Source: an uncultured Bacilli bacterium
GTDB lineage: Bacteria > Bacillota_I > Bacilli_A > RF39 > UBA660
DNA: 31,872 nucleotides
Assembly (NCBI GenBank): GCA_944358495.1
Contig: CALVRF010000003.1
Coordinates: 1-31,872 of the forward strand
Direction: 5' to 3'
Translations under genes and position numbers: made by a program
The notes under the pieces: generated by a model
Told to the model about the DNA's origin: nothing
The model's input: only the letters and a program-made list of their open reading frames with translations
Database searches by the model: none
Part shown: piece after piece, positions 13,374-20,820 of the stretch
How the letters are laid out: the number at the start of each line of letters is the position of its first letter
Position numbering within the stretch: the first letter of the stretch is position 1

Positions 13374-15227
13374 ATGGCAATTACAAAAACCAATTTTATT
13401 AATTATAGTAGATGTCCAAGATATGTAGCTTTGGATAATTTAAAAAAAGATAAACTTCAAAGTATGGTGACTTTGGAAGAATATAAAAAAGAGGAAGAAG
13501 AAGATTTGCTTAAGGAAATTTTAAGCGATATGTATGATGATGCTGGGAATGATTTGATCGACATTAAAAATGAACACCTAGAGGTTATGCTACCTTATTA
13601 CAATCAGGTGGAATTATTGGCTGGCCATTTGGCTCCTAAATATTTTTCAGGAACATTTAAATATTCGGATTCTACTTTAGAGCAGGAAAGCTTTGATTCA
13701 TTGATTGATAATATTCGTTATTTATGTTATGTCGACATTTATAATGAAACTGATAAGGCCTTTAACATTATTGAGGTTAAAGCGACAACGACAACTAAGT
13801 TTTTTAGTTTGGGATTTAAAAAGAATAATAAATTACAATCAATTTTTAAAAAAGGAGCAGATGGTATATATTATTTATTAGAAGATTTAGAGGTGGATAT
13901 TAATAAATATATCCCGAAGGAGAAGTATGAGTTTTACCGAACTAAGTTATTTGATAGGTTTGGGGCAGCTGGACGTTATGTCTATGATTTAGCGGTGCAA
14001 AGGTATATCATTGAACATGATTTGATGGATAATAACGAGGAAGATAAACTGAATAAAGTAAAATATTATTTGGCAGTTTTAAATGCTTCTTATGTCTTTG
14101 ATGGCAAATATGAAGATGGTCAGCCGGTGTATGATACCGATGCTTTTGGTAATGAGATTATTGCTTATATTGATTTGACAAATGTGACTAAAGATTATAT
14201 GGATAAGATTGACTTAGACCGAAAAAGGTTAGCAGGTTATATTAATGATTTAAAAGCAGATGAAGTTCCTTTGGGTGATTATTGTGAATTTAAAAAGACA
14301 ACTAAGTGTAAATTTTGCAATCTTTGCTTTACTAAGTTACCAGAGGTTAATTCTATTATGGCTTATTTAGATGGTCACCACGGTTTTAAGGATGAAAAGG
14401 GGATTAAACATGAACGCTTTGATTTAATTAATGAGGGTTATGTGAATATGCTGGATATTCCAGAATCATGGTTATCTAGGGAGAAAAATGTTATTCAAAG
14501 AAGGGTAACTGAAAGTGGCAAACCTTATATTAATAAGAATAAAATTATAGATGGTATTAATTTATTAAAGTATCCAATTTATCATTTGGATTTTGAAACT
14601 TTTCCTTGTCCGTTACCACGGTATAATGGTGAGAAGTGTTATACTCAGTCAGTATTTCAGTTTTCTTTACATATCGAAAAAGAACCGGGAATTTGTGATA
14701 AGGATAAAGACCATTATGGGTATTTAGCTCCTGATCATTTGGATCATCGTGAAGAATTAATTAAGTTAATGTGTGAGTTAATTGGAGATGTTGGGACAGT
14801 GTTAGTTTATAATGATTCTTTTGAGAAAACGCGGATTAAGGAACTGGCGGATATTTTCCCAAAGTATAGAGAAAAGTTACTAAAAATAAGAGATATGATT
14901 TTTGATTTGATGAATATTGTTAAGACGAAAACAGTGATGTATGAAGAATTAGGCTATGATAAAAAAGAGGCAATGATGTTTAACTATTATAATCGGGATA
15001 TGAATGGTTCATTTTCGATTAAAAAAGTTTTGCCTTTATTTTCAGATTTAACTTACAAAGGCATGGAAATCGGTAATGGTGTAGAAGCTTTAGTTACGTA
15101 TGCGAAGTTTCCACTTATGAAGGAGCCGGATTTTAAACATAAATATCAAAAGTTAGTGGAGTATTGTAAACAAGATACTTGGGCTATGTATTGTGTTTTA
15201 GATGGTCTAAGGGAATGTGTTAAATAA
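13374..15227 (+). CDS. DUF2779 protein: PD-(D/E)XK plus exonuclease-like domain
   Basis: The start ATG 13374 follows GGGTGATG and gives 617 residues beginning MAITKTNFINYSRCPRY, which suits the family; two upstream in-frame starts are poorer. The N-terminal half is a Cas4/RecB-type nuclease: VDIYN with D121 and IIEVKATT with E134 and K136. Cys14 and a cluster at C304, C312, C315 and C318 should hold an Fe-S cluster as in Cas4 and AddB. The C-terminal half is DUF2779, resembling DEDD 3'-5' exonucleases: YHLDFETF (D406, E408), VYNDSFEK, and the final VEYCKQDTWAMY. The family is widespread and unstudied; nucleic-acid processing is likely. No CRISPR array or cas gene is near. Confidence 0.85.
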   Translation: MAITKTNFINYSRCPRYVALDNLKKDKLQSMVTLEEYKKEEEEDLLKEILSDMYDDAGNDLIDIKNEHLEVMLPYYNQVELLAGHLAPKYFSGTFKYSDSTLEQESFDSLIDNIRYLCYVDIYNETDKAFNIIEVKATTTTKFFSLGFKKNNKLQSIFKKGADGIYYLLEDLEVDINKYIPKEKYEFYRTKLFDRFGAAGRYVYDLAVQRYIIEHDLMDNNEEDKLNKVKYYLAVLNASYVFDGKYEDGQPVYDTDAFGNEIIAYIDLTNVTKDYMDKIDLDRKRLAGYINDLKADEVPLGDYCEFKKTTKCKFCNLCFTKLPEVNSIMAYLDGHHGFKDEKGIKHERFDLINEGYVNMLDIPESWLSREKNVIQRRVTESGKPYINKNKIIDGINLLKYPIYHLDFETFPCPLPRYNGEKCYTQSVFQFSLHIEKEPGICDKDKDHYGYLAPDHLDHREELIKLMCELIGDVGTVLVYNDSFEKTRIKELADIFPKYREKLLKIRDMIFDLMNIVKTKTVMYEELGYDKKEAMMFNYYNRDMNGSFSIKKVLPLFSDLTYKGMEIGNGVEALVTYAKFPLMKEPDFKHKYQKLVEYCKQDTWAMYCVLDGLRECVK

Positions 15228-15248
15228 TGTCAAATTGTTAGATATTAG

Positions 15249-15277
15249 TTGTATTTTAAATTGGTTTGGTATATTAT
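15249..15277 (+). promoter_or_regulatory. Promoter of rpoZ
   Basis: TTGTAT (15249-15254) and TATTAT (15272-15277) are 17 bases apart, about 24 bases before the ATG. Confidence 0.6.
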
Positions 15278-15300
15278 CAATTATAGGAGCGTGATTATAT

Positions 15301-15501
15301 ATGTTATATCCTTCAATAGATAAATTGTTAACACAAGTTGGCTCTAAATATTTATTAGTTAATGTAGTGGCTAAAAGAGCTAAAGAAATGGAGGAGACTG
15401 GTCATTTTCAAATGAAAGAAAATGAATATAAGTCAACTAAATATTTAGGAAGAGCTCTTGAAGAAGTTTCTAATAACTTAATACATATTAAGGGGCATTA
15501 A
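15301..15501 (+). CDS. rpoZ: RNA polymerase omega subunit
   Basis: This 66-residue protein matches the omega subunit: MLYPSIDKLLTQVGSKYLLVNVVAKRAKEM at the start, where VAKRA is the conserved helix that binds the beta' subunit tail, and KYLGRALEEV near the end. It helps assemble RNA polymerase. In many Bacillota rpoZ follows gmk, whereas here it has its own promoter and terminator between a nuclease gene and recX. Its length is normal for a low-GC organism. Confidence 0.9.
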   Translation: MLYPSIDKLLTQVGSKYLLVNVVAKRAKEMEETGHFQMKENEYKSTKYLGRALEEVSNNLIHIKGH

Positions 15502-15505
15502 AAAT

Positions 15506-15528
15506 ATTGCTGAAAAGCAATTTTTTTT
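15506..15528 (+). terminator. Terminator of rpoZ
   Basis: ATTGCT (15506-15511) and AGCAAT (15516-15521) with a GAAA loop, then eight T. Confidence 0.85.
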
Positions 15529-15541
15529 GTTATTAATTTCA

Positions 15542-15570
15542 TTGATGTTTGAACAAATGTTTGTTATAAT
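15542..15570 (+). promoter_or_regulatory. Promoter of recX
   Basis: TTGATG (15542-15547) and TATAAT (15565-15570) are 17 bases apart; the -10 is also extended (TG-n-TATAAT). No LexA-like box was noticed. Confidence 0.6.
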
Positions 15571-15586
15571 ATGTTTGGGTGAAAAA

Positions 15587-16354
15587 ATGAAGATAGAAAA
15601 AATTCAAAAAAAAGGAACCAAGTATAAAATAACTTTGGATAATGGGGAGGTTATTAATACATTTGACGATGTTATTTTAGAAAATAATTTATTATTTGAT
15701 AAATTTATCGATAGCGATCTTTTAAATAAAATCCATACGGATACGATTTATTATGAGAGCTATCATAAAACTTTAAAAATGATTGAACGAAGACTTAGAA
15801 GTGAAATGGAGATCAGAAAATATTTGGATAAAAACGCGATTACGGATGAGGATAAAGAGAAAATAATTGAAACTTTAAAAAGAATTGGTTTAATTGATGA
15901 CTTAAGGTTTGCAAAAGCTTATACTAATGATAAAATTAATTTATCATTAGATGGGCCATTTAAAATTGCGAAAAATTTGGAAGAACATAAAATTGATAAG
16001 GAAGTTATTGATGCAGTTATAGCGGGTATTGATGATAATGTAATTAAAGAGCATTTAAATAAAATAGTTATGAAAAAAGTGAAAGCAAATACCAAATATT
16101 CAGAATTTATTTTAAAACAAAAATTAATGATTTATTTAGTGAATTTAGGGTATGCTAGAGAAGACATTAATGAGGTTTTAACTAATGTTCATTTGAGCAG
16201 TGACATGGTTAATAAAGAAATAGAAAAAATATATAATAAACTTTCGAGAAAATATGATGGTGATGAATTAATATATAAACTAAAAAATAAACTTTATAGC
16301 AAAGGGTTTAAGATGGAAGACATTAATAATTTCATAGAAAAAACAGTTCGTTAA
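15587..16354 (+). CDS. recX: Regulatory protein RecX
   Basis: The start ATG 15587 after GGGTGAAA is chosen over an upstream frame (15527) that would run through the promoter. The 255-residue protein is a RecX, which binds and restrains RecA filaments. It shows the helical repeats of the family: RRLRSEMEIRKYLDK (about 66-80), IGLIDDLRFAKAYTNDK (102-118), GPFKIAKNLEEHKI, and a third repeat near 235-255. It overlaps the convergent prsA by four bases. recA is not in the window. Confidence 0.9.
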   Translation: MKIEKIQKKGTKYKITLDNGEVINTFDDVILENNLLFDKFIDSDLLNKIHTDTIYYESYHKTLKMIERRLRSEMEIRKYLDKNAITDEDKEKIIETLKRIGLIDDLRFAKAYTNDKINLSLDGPFKIAKNLEEHKIDKEVIDAVIAGIDDNVIKEHLNKIVMKKVKANTKYSEFILKQKLMIYLVNLGYAREDINEVLTNVHLSSDMVNKEIEKIYNKLSRKYDGDELIYKLKNKLYSKGFKMEDINNFIEKTVR

Positions 16355-16367
16355 TTTGAACTGTTTT
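16340..16367. terminator. Bidirectional terminator between recX and prsA
   Basis: AAAACAGTTC (16340-16349) and GAACTGTTTT (16358-16367) form a perfect 10-bp stem around the overlapping stop codons. Confidence 0.85.
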
Positions 16368-17343
16368 CTTCTGTTTGGGCTAAAGCTTCTTTAATAGAAT
16401 CGTTATACGCTTCTTCTAAGTCACTATCGTTAATTTTTAAATTATATTTTTTTCTAAGTTCGTCTAAAGCTTCAGTTTGTAGAGAAGAGTCATTATTTAA
16501 TTTTTCTTCAGTAAGGTCATCAATAATATCATCACGAACGTCATTTAAACTTGGTTTATCTTTTTGACTGATACGATAAATGATGTGATAACCATATTCA
16601 GATTTTACGGGTTCTTCAGTATAGGTTTTATTTTTTAATTTACTTACAGCATCCCAGAATTCATCCACAACATCACCATAAGTAACGGTTAATTTACCAC
16701 CATTAGAGGCAGTTCCTGAATCATCAGAATATTCTTTAGCTAAGTCGGCAAAACTTTCACCATCGTCTAATTTTTTGATAATATCTTCGGCTTCTTTTTT
16801 AGCTTTTTCTTCAGCTTCATCTTTTTCTTCATCAGACATGTCATCAGTAGTTTCTGGGGAAATTAAAATATGTCTAGCTTCAATATCACCATAAATATTG
16901 TCTTCATAATATTCTTCGATTTCGGCGTCGGTAATTTGGTCTTTAACATAGTTTTCAGCGATTACTTGTTTCTTGTATTCTAAGATTAAAGCATCTTTGA
17001 AGTCATCTTCATCTTTATAACCAGCTTGGTTTAAGGCATCGTTAAAATCTTGACCATAGCTTTCATAAGATGATTTATATGATTCAAGCTGAGATTCAGC
17101 ATAAGTTTCGGCATCTTCATCAGTTTCGATTTCTTTATTAACGATCACTTCATCAATCATATTAACTAAAGTAGCTTGTCCACCTTGCGCTTTTAGTTCT
17201 TGGTATAAATCTTCTGCTGTAAATTTTTTGCCATCAACTGAGGCAACGACTTCTTCACCGTTTTTAAGTGTAGGGGTTTGTCCGCAGCCAACTAGACCAA
17301 TAGTTAAAGCACATACCCCTAAGGTTAATAATGTTTTTTTCAT
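16351..17343 (-). CDS. prsA: Foldase lipoprotein PrsA (parvulin-type peptidyl-prolyl isomerase)
   Basis: A 330-residue lipoprotein: signal peptide MKKTLLTLGVCALTIGLVGC with the lipobox VGC (Cys20), a SurA-like N-terminal part, and a parvulin domain from EARHILI to EYGYHIIYRI. The domain holds an acidic, charged insertion (about 165-190, MSDEEKDEAEEKAKKEAEDI). PrsA folds secreted proteins outside the membrane, including penicillin-binding proteins. It stands alone. The 5' leader carries an IR ATGTATG/CATACAT (17364-17370 with 17381-17387) that may form a hairpin in the mRNA. A GAAAGGAAG ribosome site precedes the ATG. Confidence 0.93.
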   Translation of the reverse strand: MKKTLLTLGVCALTIGLVGCGQTPTLKNGEEVVASVDGKKFTAEDLYQELKAQGGQATLVNMIDEVIVNKEIETDEDAETYAESQLESYKSSYESYGQDFNDALNQAGYKDEDDFKDALILEYKKQVIAENYVKDQITDAEIEEYYEDNIYGDIEARHILISPETTDDMSDEEKDEAEEKAKKEAEDIIKKLDDGESFADLAKEYSDDSGTASNGGKLTVTYGDVVDEFWDAVSKLKNKTYTEEPVKSEYGYHIIYRISQKDKPSLNDVRDDIIDDLTEEKLNNDSSLQTEALDELRKKYNLKINDSDLEEAYNDSIKEALAQTEENSSN

Positions 17344-17451
17344 CTGTTTGTCTTCCTTTCATGATGTATGTTTACTTTTTCATACATATTAATAATAGCA
17401 AATTTCCTTAGAAAAAACAACATTTTTTAAGTAATTTTCATAATAGTACTC

Positions 17452-17478
17452 ACATAAATCCTCATTTACCATAAAATA
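17452..17478 (+). promoter_or_regulatory. SigmaE/sigmaK-like sporulation promoter
   Basis: AC (17452-17453) and CATAAAATA (17470-17478) are 16 bases apart, matching the mother-cell form AC-N16-CATANNNTA. It lies 32 bases before the first YjcZ-like gene. Confidence 0.55.
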
Positions 17479-17509
17479 ATGTGAAAAGACAAAAAGGAGG
17501 ATGATTTAT

Positions 17510-17593
17510 ATGTGTAACACAGGCGTAAGTGCAGCTGCAATCGTTTTAGTATTATTTATTCTTTTGATAATCATACTTGGGGCTTATATTTAA
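17510..17593 (+). CDS. YjcZ-like tiny sporulation membrane protein
   Basis: A 27-residue protein too short for most gene finders: residues 1-10 MCNTGVSAAA followed by a hydrophobic segment (IVLVLFILLIIILGAYI). This matches the YjcZ family of Bacillus, tiny mother-cell proteins with the pattern VLFILLIIxxG. AAGGAGG (17494-17500) precedes the ATG by nine bases. A mother-cell-type promoter is upstream and a second similar gene follows 20 bases later. The exact role of the family is unknown. Confidence 0.8.
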   Translation: MCNTGVSAAAIVLVLFILLIIILGAYI

Positions 17594-17613
17594 GCCTCTA
17601 GAAAGGGGTAATT

Positions 17614-17745
17614 ATGGCTTGCAATCATGAAAATCCATGTGGAAATACATGTGGTGAAGTTCGTAGTAACAATAGCGGATATTTAATTATTTTAGTATTA
17701 TATATCTTACTTGCTATTTTACTAGGTTCTTGTATTTATTATTAA
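17614..17745 (+). CDS. Second YjcZ-like tiny membrane protein
   Basis: A 43-residue protein: a polar N-terminus with four cysteines (MACNHENPCGNTCGEV plus one near the end), then a membrane segment (YLIILVLYILLAILLGSC). The hydrophobic half is nearly the same as in the preceding gene, including VLxILL and a C-terminal tyrosine pair, so they are paralogues. An AAAGGGG ribosome site precedes the ATG. Cysteines are common in spore-coat-associated proteins, but this is only suggestive. Confidence 0.72.
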   Translation: MACNHENPCGNTCGEVRSNNSGYLIILVLYILLAILLGSCIYY

Positions 17746-17770
17746 AAAAGAGGTCCATGGACTTCTTTTT
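17745..17770. terminator. Bidirectional terminator after the YjcZ-like genes
   Basis: AAAAAGAGGT (17745-17754) pairs with ACTTCTTTTT (17761-17770) with one wobble and a CCATGG loop. It also serves the convergent XRE gene. Confidence 0.7.
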
Positions 17771-17774
17771 GCAT

Positions 17775-18014
17775 TCAATCAATATTTTTGAAAAATTCAG
17801 ACATTGGAACGTTTAGCTTTTTTGAAATGATATAGATAAATTCTAAACTAAATGTTTGATAGCTACTGTTTTCGATGTTGGCAACGGTTCCCTCATTATA
17901 ACCAATTAAGTCAGCTAATTGCATTTGGGTTAAATGATGGGCTTTTCTAATCCTTTTAATGTTTTTCCCAACGATGACATAAATGTATTTGTTATCATCT
18001 TTTTTTATTTCCAT
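17775..18014 (-). CDS. XRE-family transcriptional regulator
   Basis: A 79-residue protein with a single helix-turn-helix: VGKNIKRIRKAHHLTQMQLADLIGYNEGTVANIEN (about 15-49), then FSLEFIYIISKKLNVPMSEFF. No further domain. It differs from the three XRE proteins near 10 kb in the recognition helix. It is divergent from the surface-protein gene at 18125, with 110 bases between, and may control it. Confidence 0.85.
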   Translation of the reverse strand: MEIKKDDNKYIYVIVGKNIKRIRKAHHLTQMQLADLIGYNEGTVANIENSSYQTFSLEFIYIISKKLNVPMSEFFKNID

Positions 18015-18092
18015 AATGTATCACCACTTATATTATCTTATGGGATTAATCTAATAAACTACATTTAATGCATGTACTTTTGAGATGAAATG

Positions 18093-18101
18093 TGTTATGA
18101 T
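18093..18101 (+). promoter_or_regulatory. Extended -10 promoter of the surface-protein gene
   Basis: TG-n-TATGAT (18093-18101) stands 23 bases before the ATG at 18125; the -35 is weak (TGTACT, 17-base spacing). Confidence 0.4.
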
Positions 18102-18124
18102 AAAAAAGAAAGGTGTGGATAAAG

Positions 18125-19003
18125 ATGGGGAGACATAGAAGGACAAGAAGGAACAAAAAGCAAAGAAGAATAATCGTTGTATCATTAATTAGCTTTTTAT
18201 TTATTATGATTGGTGGTTATGCGGCTTTTCAAACCAATTTAAATATAACGGCTAAAGGGAATATAATGTGCAATGGAACTATTGTAAAAGACTTACTTTT
18301 AAAAAATGTTGTAGATGTAGGGGATGGACTTTATAAAGATGAATATGAAGAAGGGAAATATACATATAAAGGAGCGAATCCAAACAATTATATAACTTTT
18401 AGTGGAGAAACATGGCGAATCATAAGTGTTGAAAGTGATGGGACACTTAAAATCATGCGGAATGAAAGTATTGGAAATAGAGCCTGGGATGATACAAATT
18501 CAAATGATTGGACTCGTCCAGCAACTTTGAACACCTATTTAAATGAAGAATACTTACAAACGTTATTAGACTTTGATAAAGTAATAACTCACACTTGGTC
18601 AACAGGTGCTGTGGAATTAGTTAATGATGATTTAGCTGATCAAATCAGCGATGAAAATGGAACCACATGGAATGGTCATGTTGGATTAATTACGGCTTCT
18701 GAGTATTTAAGAGCTAATAGCAATAATGAACAGTGTGGTAATTTTAAGCTAGCTAATGAAAATGCTCAACTATGTTTAACTACTAATTGGATTTATAGTA
18801 TTGGACCGGGCAATGATTATGTGTGGACTCTTTCAACTTATAATAATAGTATGACTGTGTTTCGGATAAGCTATTGGGGAAATTTAAATGTAAATAATCA
18901 AGTTACTTATTTAAGCTATGTAGTGCCAACGCTCTATTTGACTTCAAACTTAAAATTATGTGGCCAAGGGACAAAAGAAAATCCTTATGTTATTGTAAAT
19001 TAA
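18125..19003 (+). CDS. Membrane-anchored surface protein, DUF6273-like
   Basis: The start ATG 18125 follows GAAAGGTG; an in-frame GTG at 18113 is poorer. The 292-residue protein has a basic start (MGRHRRTRRNKKQRR), one membrane helix (about 17-37, ending GGYAAFQTNL) and an outside domain. The domain has ETWRIISVESDGTLKIMRNE, WTRPATLNTYLNEEYLQTLL, and ENPYVIVN at the end, a pattern I associate with the DUF6273 family of secreted or surface proteins in gut Bacillota, often found as many paralogues. Three cysteines in the domain could pair. No enzyme motif is visible. A terminator follows; the divergent XRE gene may regulate it. Confidence 0.65.
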   Translation: MGRHRRTRRNKKQRRIIVVSLISFLFIMIGGYAAFQTNLNITAKGNIMCNGTIVKDLLLKNVVDVGDGLYKDEYEEGKYTYKGANPNNYITFSGETWRIISVESDGTLKIMRNESIGNRAWDDTNSNDWTRPATLNTYLNEEYLQTLLDFDKVITHTWSTGAVELVNDDLADQISDENGTTWNGHVGLITASEYLRANSNNEQCGNFKLANENAQLCLTTNWIYSIGPGNDYVWTLSTYNNSMTVFRISYWGNLNVNNQVTYLSYVVPTLYLTSNLKLCGQGTKENPYVIVN

Positions 19004-19008
19004 AGAAG

Positions 19009-19037
19009 ATAAGTATTTTGGATATGCTTATTTTTTT
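19009..19037 (+). terminator. Terminator after the surface-protein gene
   Basis: ATAAGTAT (19009-19016) pairs with ATGCTTAT (19024-19031) with one wobble, then a run of T. Confidence 0.7.
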
Positions 19038-19096
19038 GTTTGGCAAATTTTGTTTGTAAAAACTTTAAAAAATAAGTGAAAAATATGGAAAAAGTC

Positions 19097-19125
19097 TTTA
19101 CTTTTGGGTAATTAAAGGGTAAAAT
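19097..19125 (+). promoter_or_regulatory. Promoter of the division gene cluster
   Basis: TTTACT (19097-19102) and TAAAAT (19120-19125) are 17 bases apart. The MraZ boxes begin at its downstream edge. Confidence 0.6.
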
Positions 19126-19160
19126 TGTGGTATACAGTGTATATAAGTGGGTGAAAGTGG
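19124..19160 (+). promoter_or_regulatory. Array of four MraZ boxes
   Basis: Four 7-base boxes repeat every 10 bases: ATTGTGG (19124-19130), ACAGTGT (19134-19140), TAAGTGG (19144-19150) and AAAGTGG (19154-19160), each followed by a 3-base spacer. This agrees with the AAAGTG[T/G]-N3 repeat described for MraZ in Mollicutes. MraZ encoded directly downstream should bind here and control its own operon. Confidence 0.7.
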
Positions 19161-19168
19161 GTGATTTT

Positions 19169-19597
19169 ATGTTCATGGGTGAATATCATCACACAATAGA
19201 TGATAAAGGAAGATTAACAATTCCTTCGAAAATTCGTTATGAATTAGGCGAAAGTTTTGTGGTTACCCGCGGGCTAGATGGTTGCTTATTTGTTTATCCA
19301 AAAAACACGTGGGATAAGATAGTAAGTAAGTATCAAGAATTACCTAATGTTAAAGATGCTCGTAATTTTATGCGTTTTTTCTTATCAGGAGCTTCTACTT
19401 TAGGATTTGATAAACAGGGACGTATAAATATCGCTTCACCACTTATGAAATATGCTGATTTGAAAAAAGACTGCACCATTATCGGAGTTGGAGATCGTCT
19501 TGAAATTTGGAGTGAAGAAAGGTGGAATAACTTTATTTCCGAAAATGAAGACAATCTATCAGAAATTGCCGACAATTTATTTTCAGGTAATCTATAA
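19169..19597 (+). CDS. mraZ: Transcriptional regulator MraZ
   Basis: The start ATG 19169 gives MFMGEYHHTIDDKGRLTIPSK, the conserved beginning of MraZ; an earlier in-frame ATG at 19127 lies in the operator region. The 142-residue protein has two SpoVT-AbrB-like halves: DDKGRLTIPSKIR (about 10-22) and GFDKQGRINIASPL (81-94). Each half carries a DxxGR motif for DNA contact, and MraZ acts as a ring of subunits that binds tandem boxes. It leads the division cluster and overlaps rsmH by one base (TAATG). It is expected to regulate its own operon through the boxes upstream. Confidence 0.95.
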   Translation: MFMGEYHHTIDDKGRLTIPSKIRYELGESFVVTRGLDGCLFVYPKNTWDKIVSKYQELPNVKDARNFMRFFLSGASTLGFDKQGRINIASPLMKYADLKKDCTIIGVGDRLEIWSEERWNNFISENEDNLSEIADNLFSGNL

Positions 19598-20508
19598 TGC
19601 ATATAAGTGTTTTGCTTGAAGAAAGTATCAAGTATTTAAATTTAAAAAAGAATAGTATAATTGTCGATGCAACTTTAGGATATGGTGGACATAGTCAAAG
19701 AATTTTAGAAAAAATTCCCGAAGGCTTTCTTTATGCTTTTGATCAAGATAAAGAAGCGATAAAAGAAGCAAATAAGAAATTAGAAAAAACAGGTTCTAAT
19801 TATGAAATTATTTATAGTAATTTTAAAAATTTAAAAGAGGAACTTGGAAAACGTAATGTTTTAGTCGATGGTTTCTTATTTGATTTAGGGGTATCTTCAC
19901 CGCAATTAGATAATGCGGAAAGAGGTTTTAGTTTTCACAAAGATGCCAATTTAGATATGCGAATGGATAGAAATAATCCACTAACAGCTTATGAAGTTGT
20001 TAATAATTATTCTTTAGAAGAGTTAACCAACATTTTTTATAAATATGGTGAAGAAAAGTATGCGAAAAGTATTGCGAAAGGGATTGTTCTTGAAAGAGCT
20101 AATAAAAAAATTGAAACGACTTTAGAATTAGCGGAGATTATTAAAAATAATGTGCCGGAAAAATATCGTAAGAAGGGGCATCCAGCTCGTAAAGTATTTC
20201 AAGCGATTAGAATCGAAGTTAATGACGAATTAAATGTTTTGGAAATAGCTTTAAAAGATGCTTTAAAGTTACTTAAACCGGGCGGGAGAATATGTGTGAT
20301 TACATTTCACTCTTTAGAAGATAAAATTTGCAAACGAATTTTTAGGGAAGTTAGTGAAATACCAAAAGAATTAGAAAAATTACCGGTTATCCCTGATGCT
20401 TTAAAACCTAAATTTAAGGTGATTACGAATGTAAAACCGAGTGATGATGAAATAGAAAATAATATTAGAGCAAGAAGTTCAAGATTAAGAGTAATAGAAA
20501 GGGTTTAG
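19597..20508 (+). CDS. rsmH: 16S rRNA (cytosine1402-N4)-methyltransferase
   Basis: The 303-residue enzyme methylates C1402 in the decoding centre of 16S rRNA using SAM. The conserved pieces are the start MHISVLLEESI, the SAM-binding DATLGYGGHSQRIL (24-37), VDGFLFDLGVSSPQLD, RGFSFHKDANLDMRMD, and the C-terminal HPARKVFQAIRIEVNDEL with VITFHSLEDK. It overlaps mraZ by one base and precedes ftsL by five bases. Length is normal. Confidence 0.97.
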   Translation: MHISVLLEESIKYLNLKKNSIIVDATLGYGGHSQRILEKIPEGFLYAFDQDKEAIKEANKKLEKTGSNYEIIYSNFKNLKEELGKRNVLVDGFLFDLGVSSPQLDNAERGFSFHKDANLDMRMDRNNPLTAYEVVNNYSLEELTNIFYKYGEEKYAKSIAKGIVLERANKKIETTLELAEIIKNNVPEKYRKKGHPARKVFQAIRIEVNDELNVLEIALKDALKLLKPGGRICVITFHSLEDKICKRIFREVSEIPKELEKLPVIPDALKPKFKVITNVKPSDDEIENNIRARSSRLRVIERV

Positions 20509-20513
20509 ATAAT

Positions 20514-20810
20514 ATGGCTAAAAAAAGAGTAAAAAAAGCTAAAATAACCAAAGGAGAAAGATTATTATATTTTGTGATTATCTTTGCCTTTGTCTTTTCT
20601 CTTGGAATTAAGACTTTTTGCGGAGCTTCAATTAGTGAAATGAAAATGAGCATTGAAGAAATTAAATATAACATCGATGAACAAGAAAAAACTAATGAAA
20701 GTTTGACAATGAAGTTTAATGAACTTACTTCTTTTGAAAATGTTGATGGAGTTGTCAAAGAAATGGGTTTAGCGTATAATAATGATAATATAATCGTAGT
20801 CGATGAATAG
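20514..20810 (+). CDS. ftsL: FtsL-like cell division protein
   Basis: A 98-residue bitopic membrane protein: a very basic cytoplasmic start (MAKKRVKKAKITKG), one membrane helix (about 18-37), then an outside coiled coil (SEMKMSIEEIKYNIDEQEKTNESL) and FENVDGVVKEMGLAY, the usual end of FtsL. Position between rsmH and the class B PBP is where ftsL always lies. It works with DivIC/FtsB and the PBP to activate septal wall synthesis. Sequence conservation in this family is low, so the call rests on topology and position. Confidence 0.85.
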   Translation: MAKKRVKKAKITKGERLLYFVIIFAFVFSLGIKTFCGASISEMKMSIEEIKYNIDEQEKTNESLTMKFNELTSFENVDGVVKEMGLAYNNDNIIVVDE

Positions 20811-20820
20811 AGGTGTTAAC

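Noticed and set aside
13374..15227. The Cas4-like domain as part of a CRISPR system
   Set aside because: No repeat array or cas gene is in the window, and DUF2779 proteins usually stand alone.
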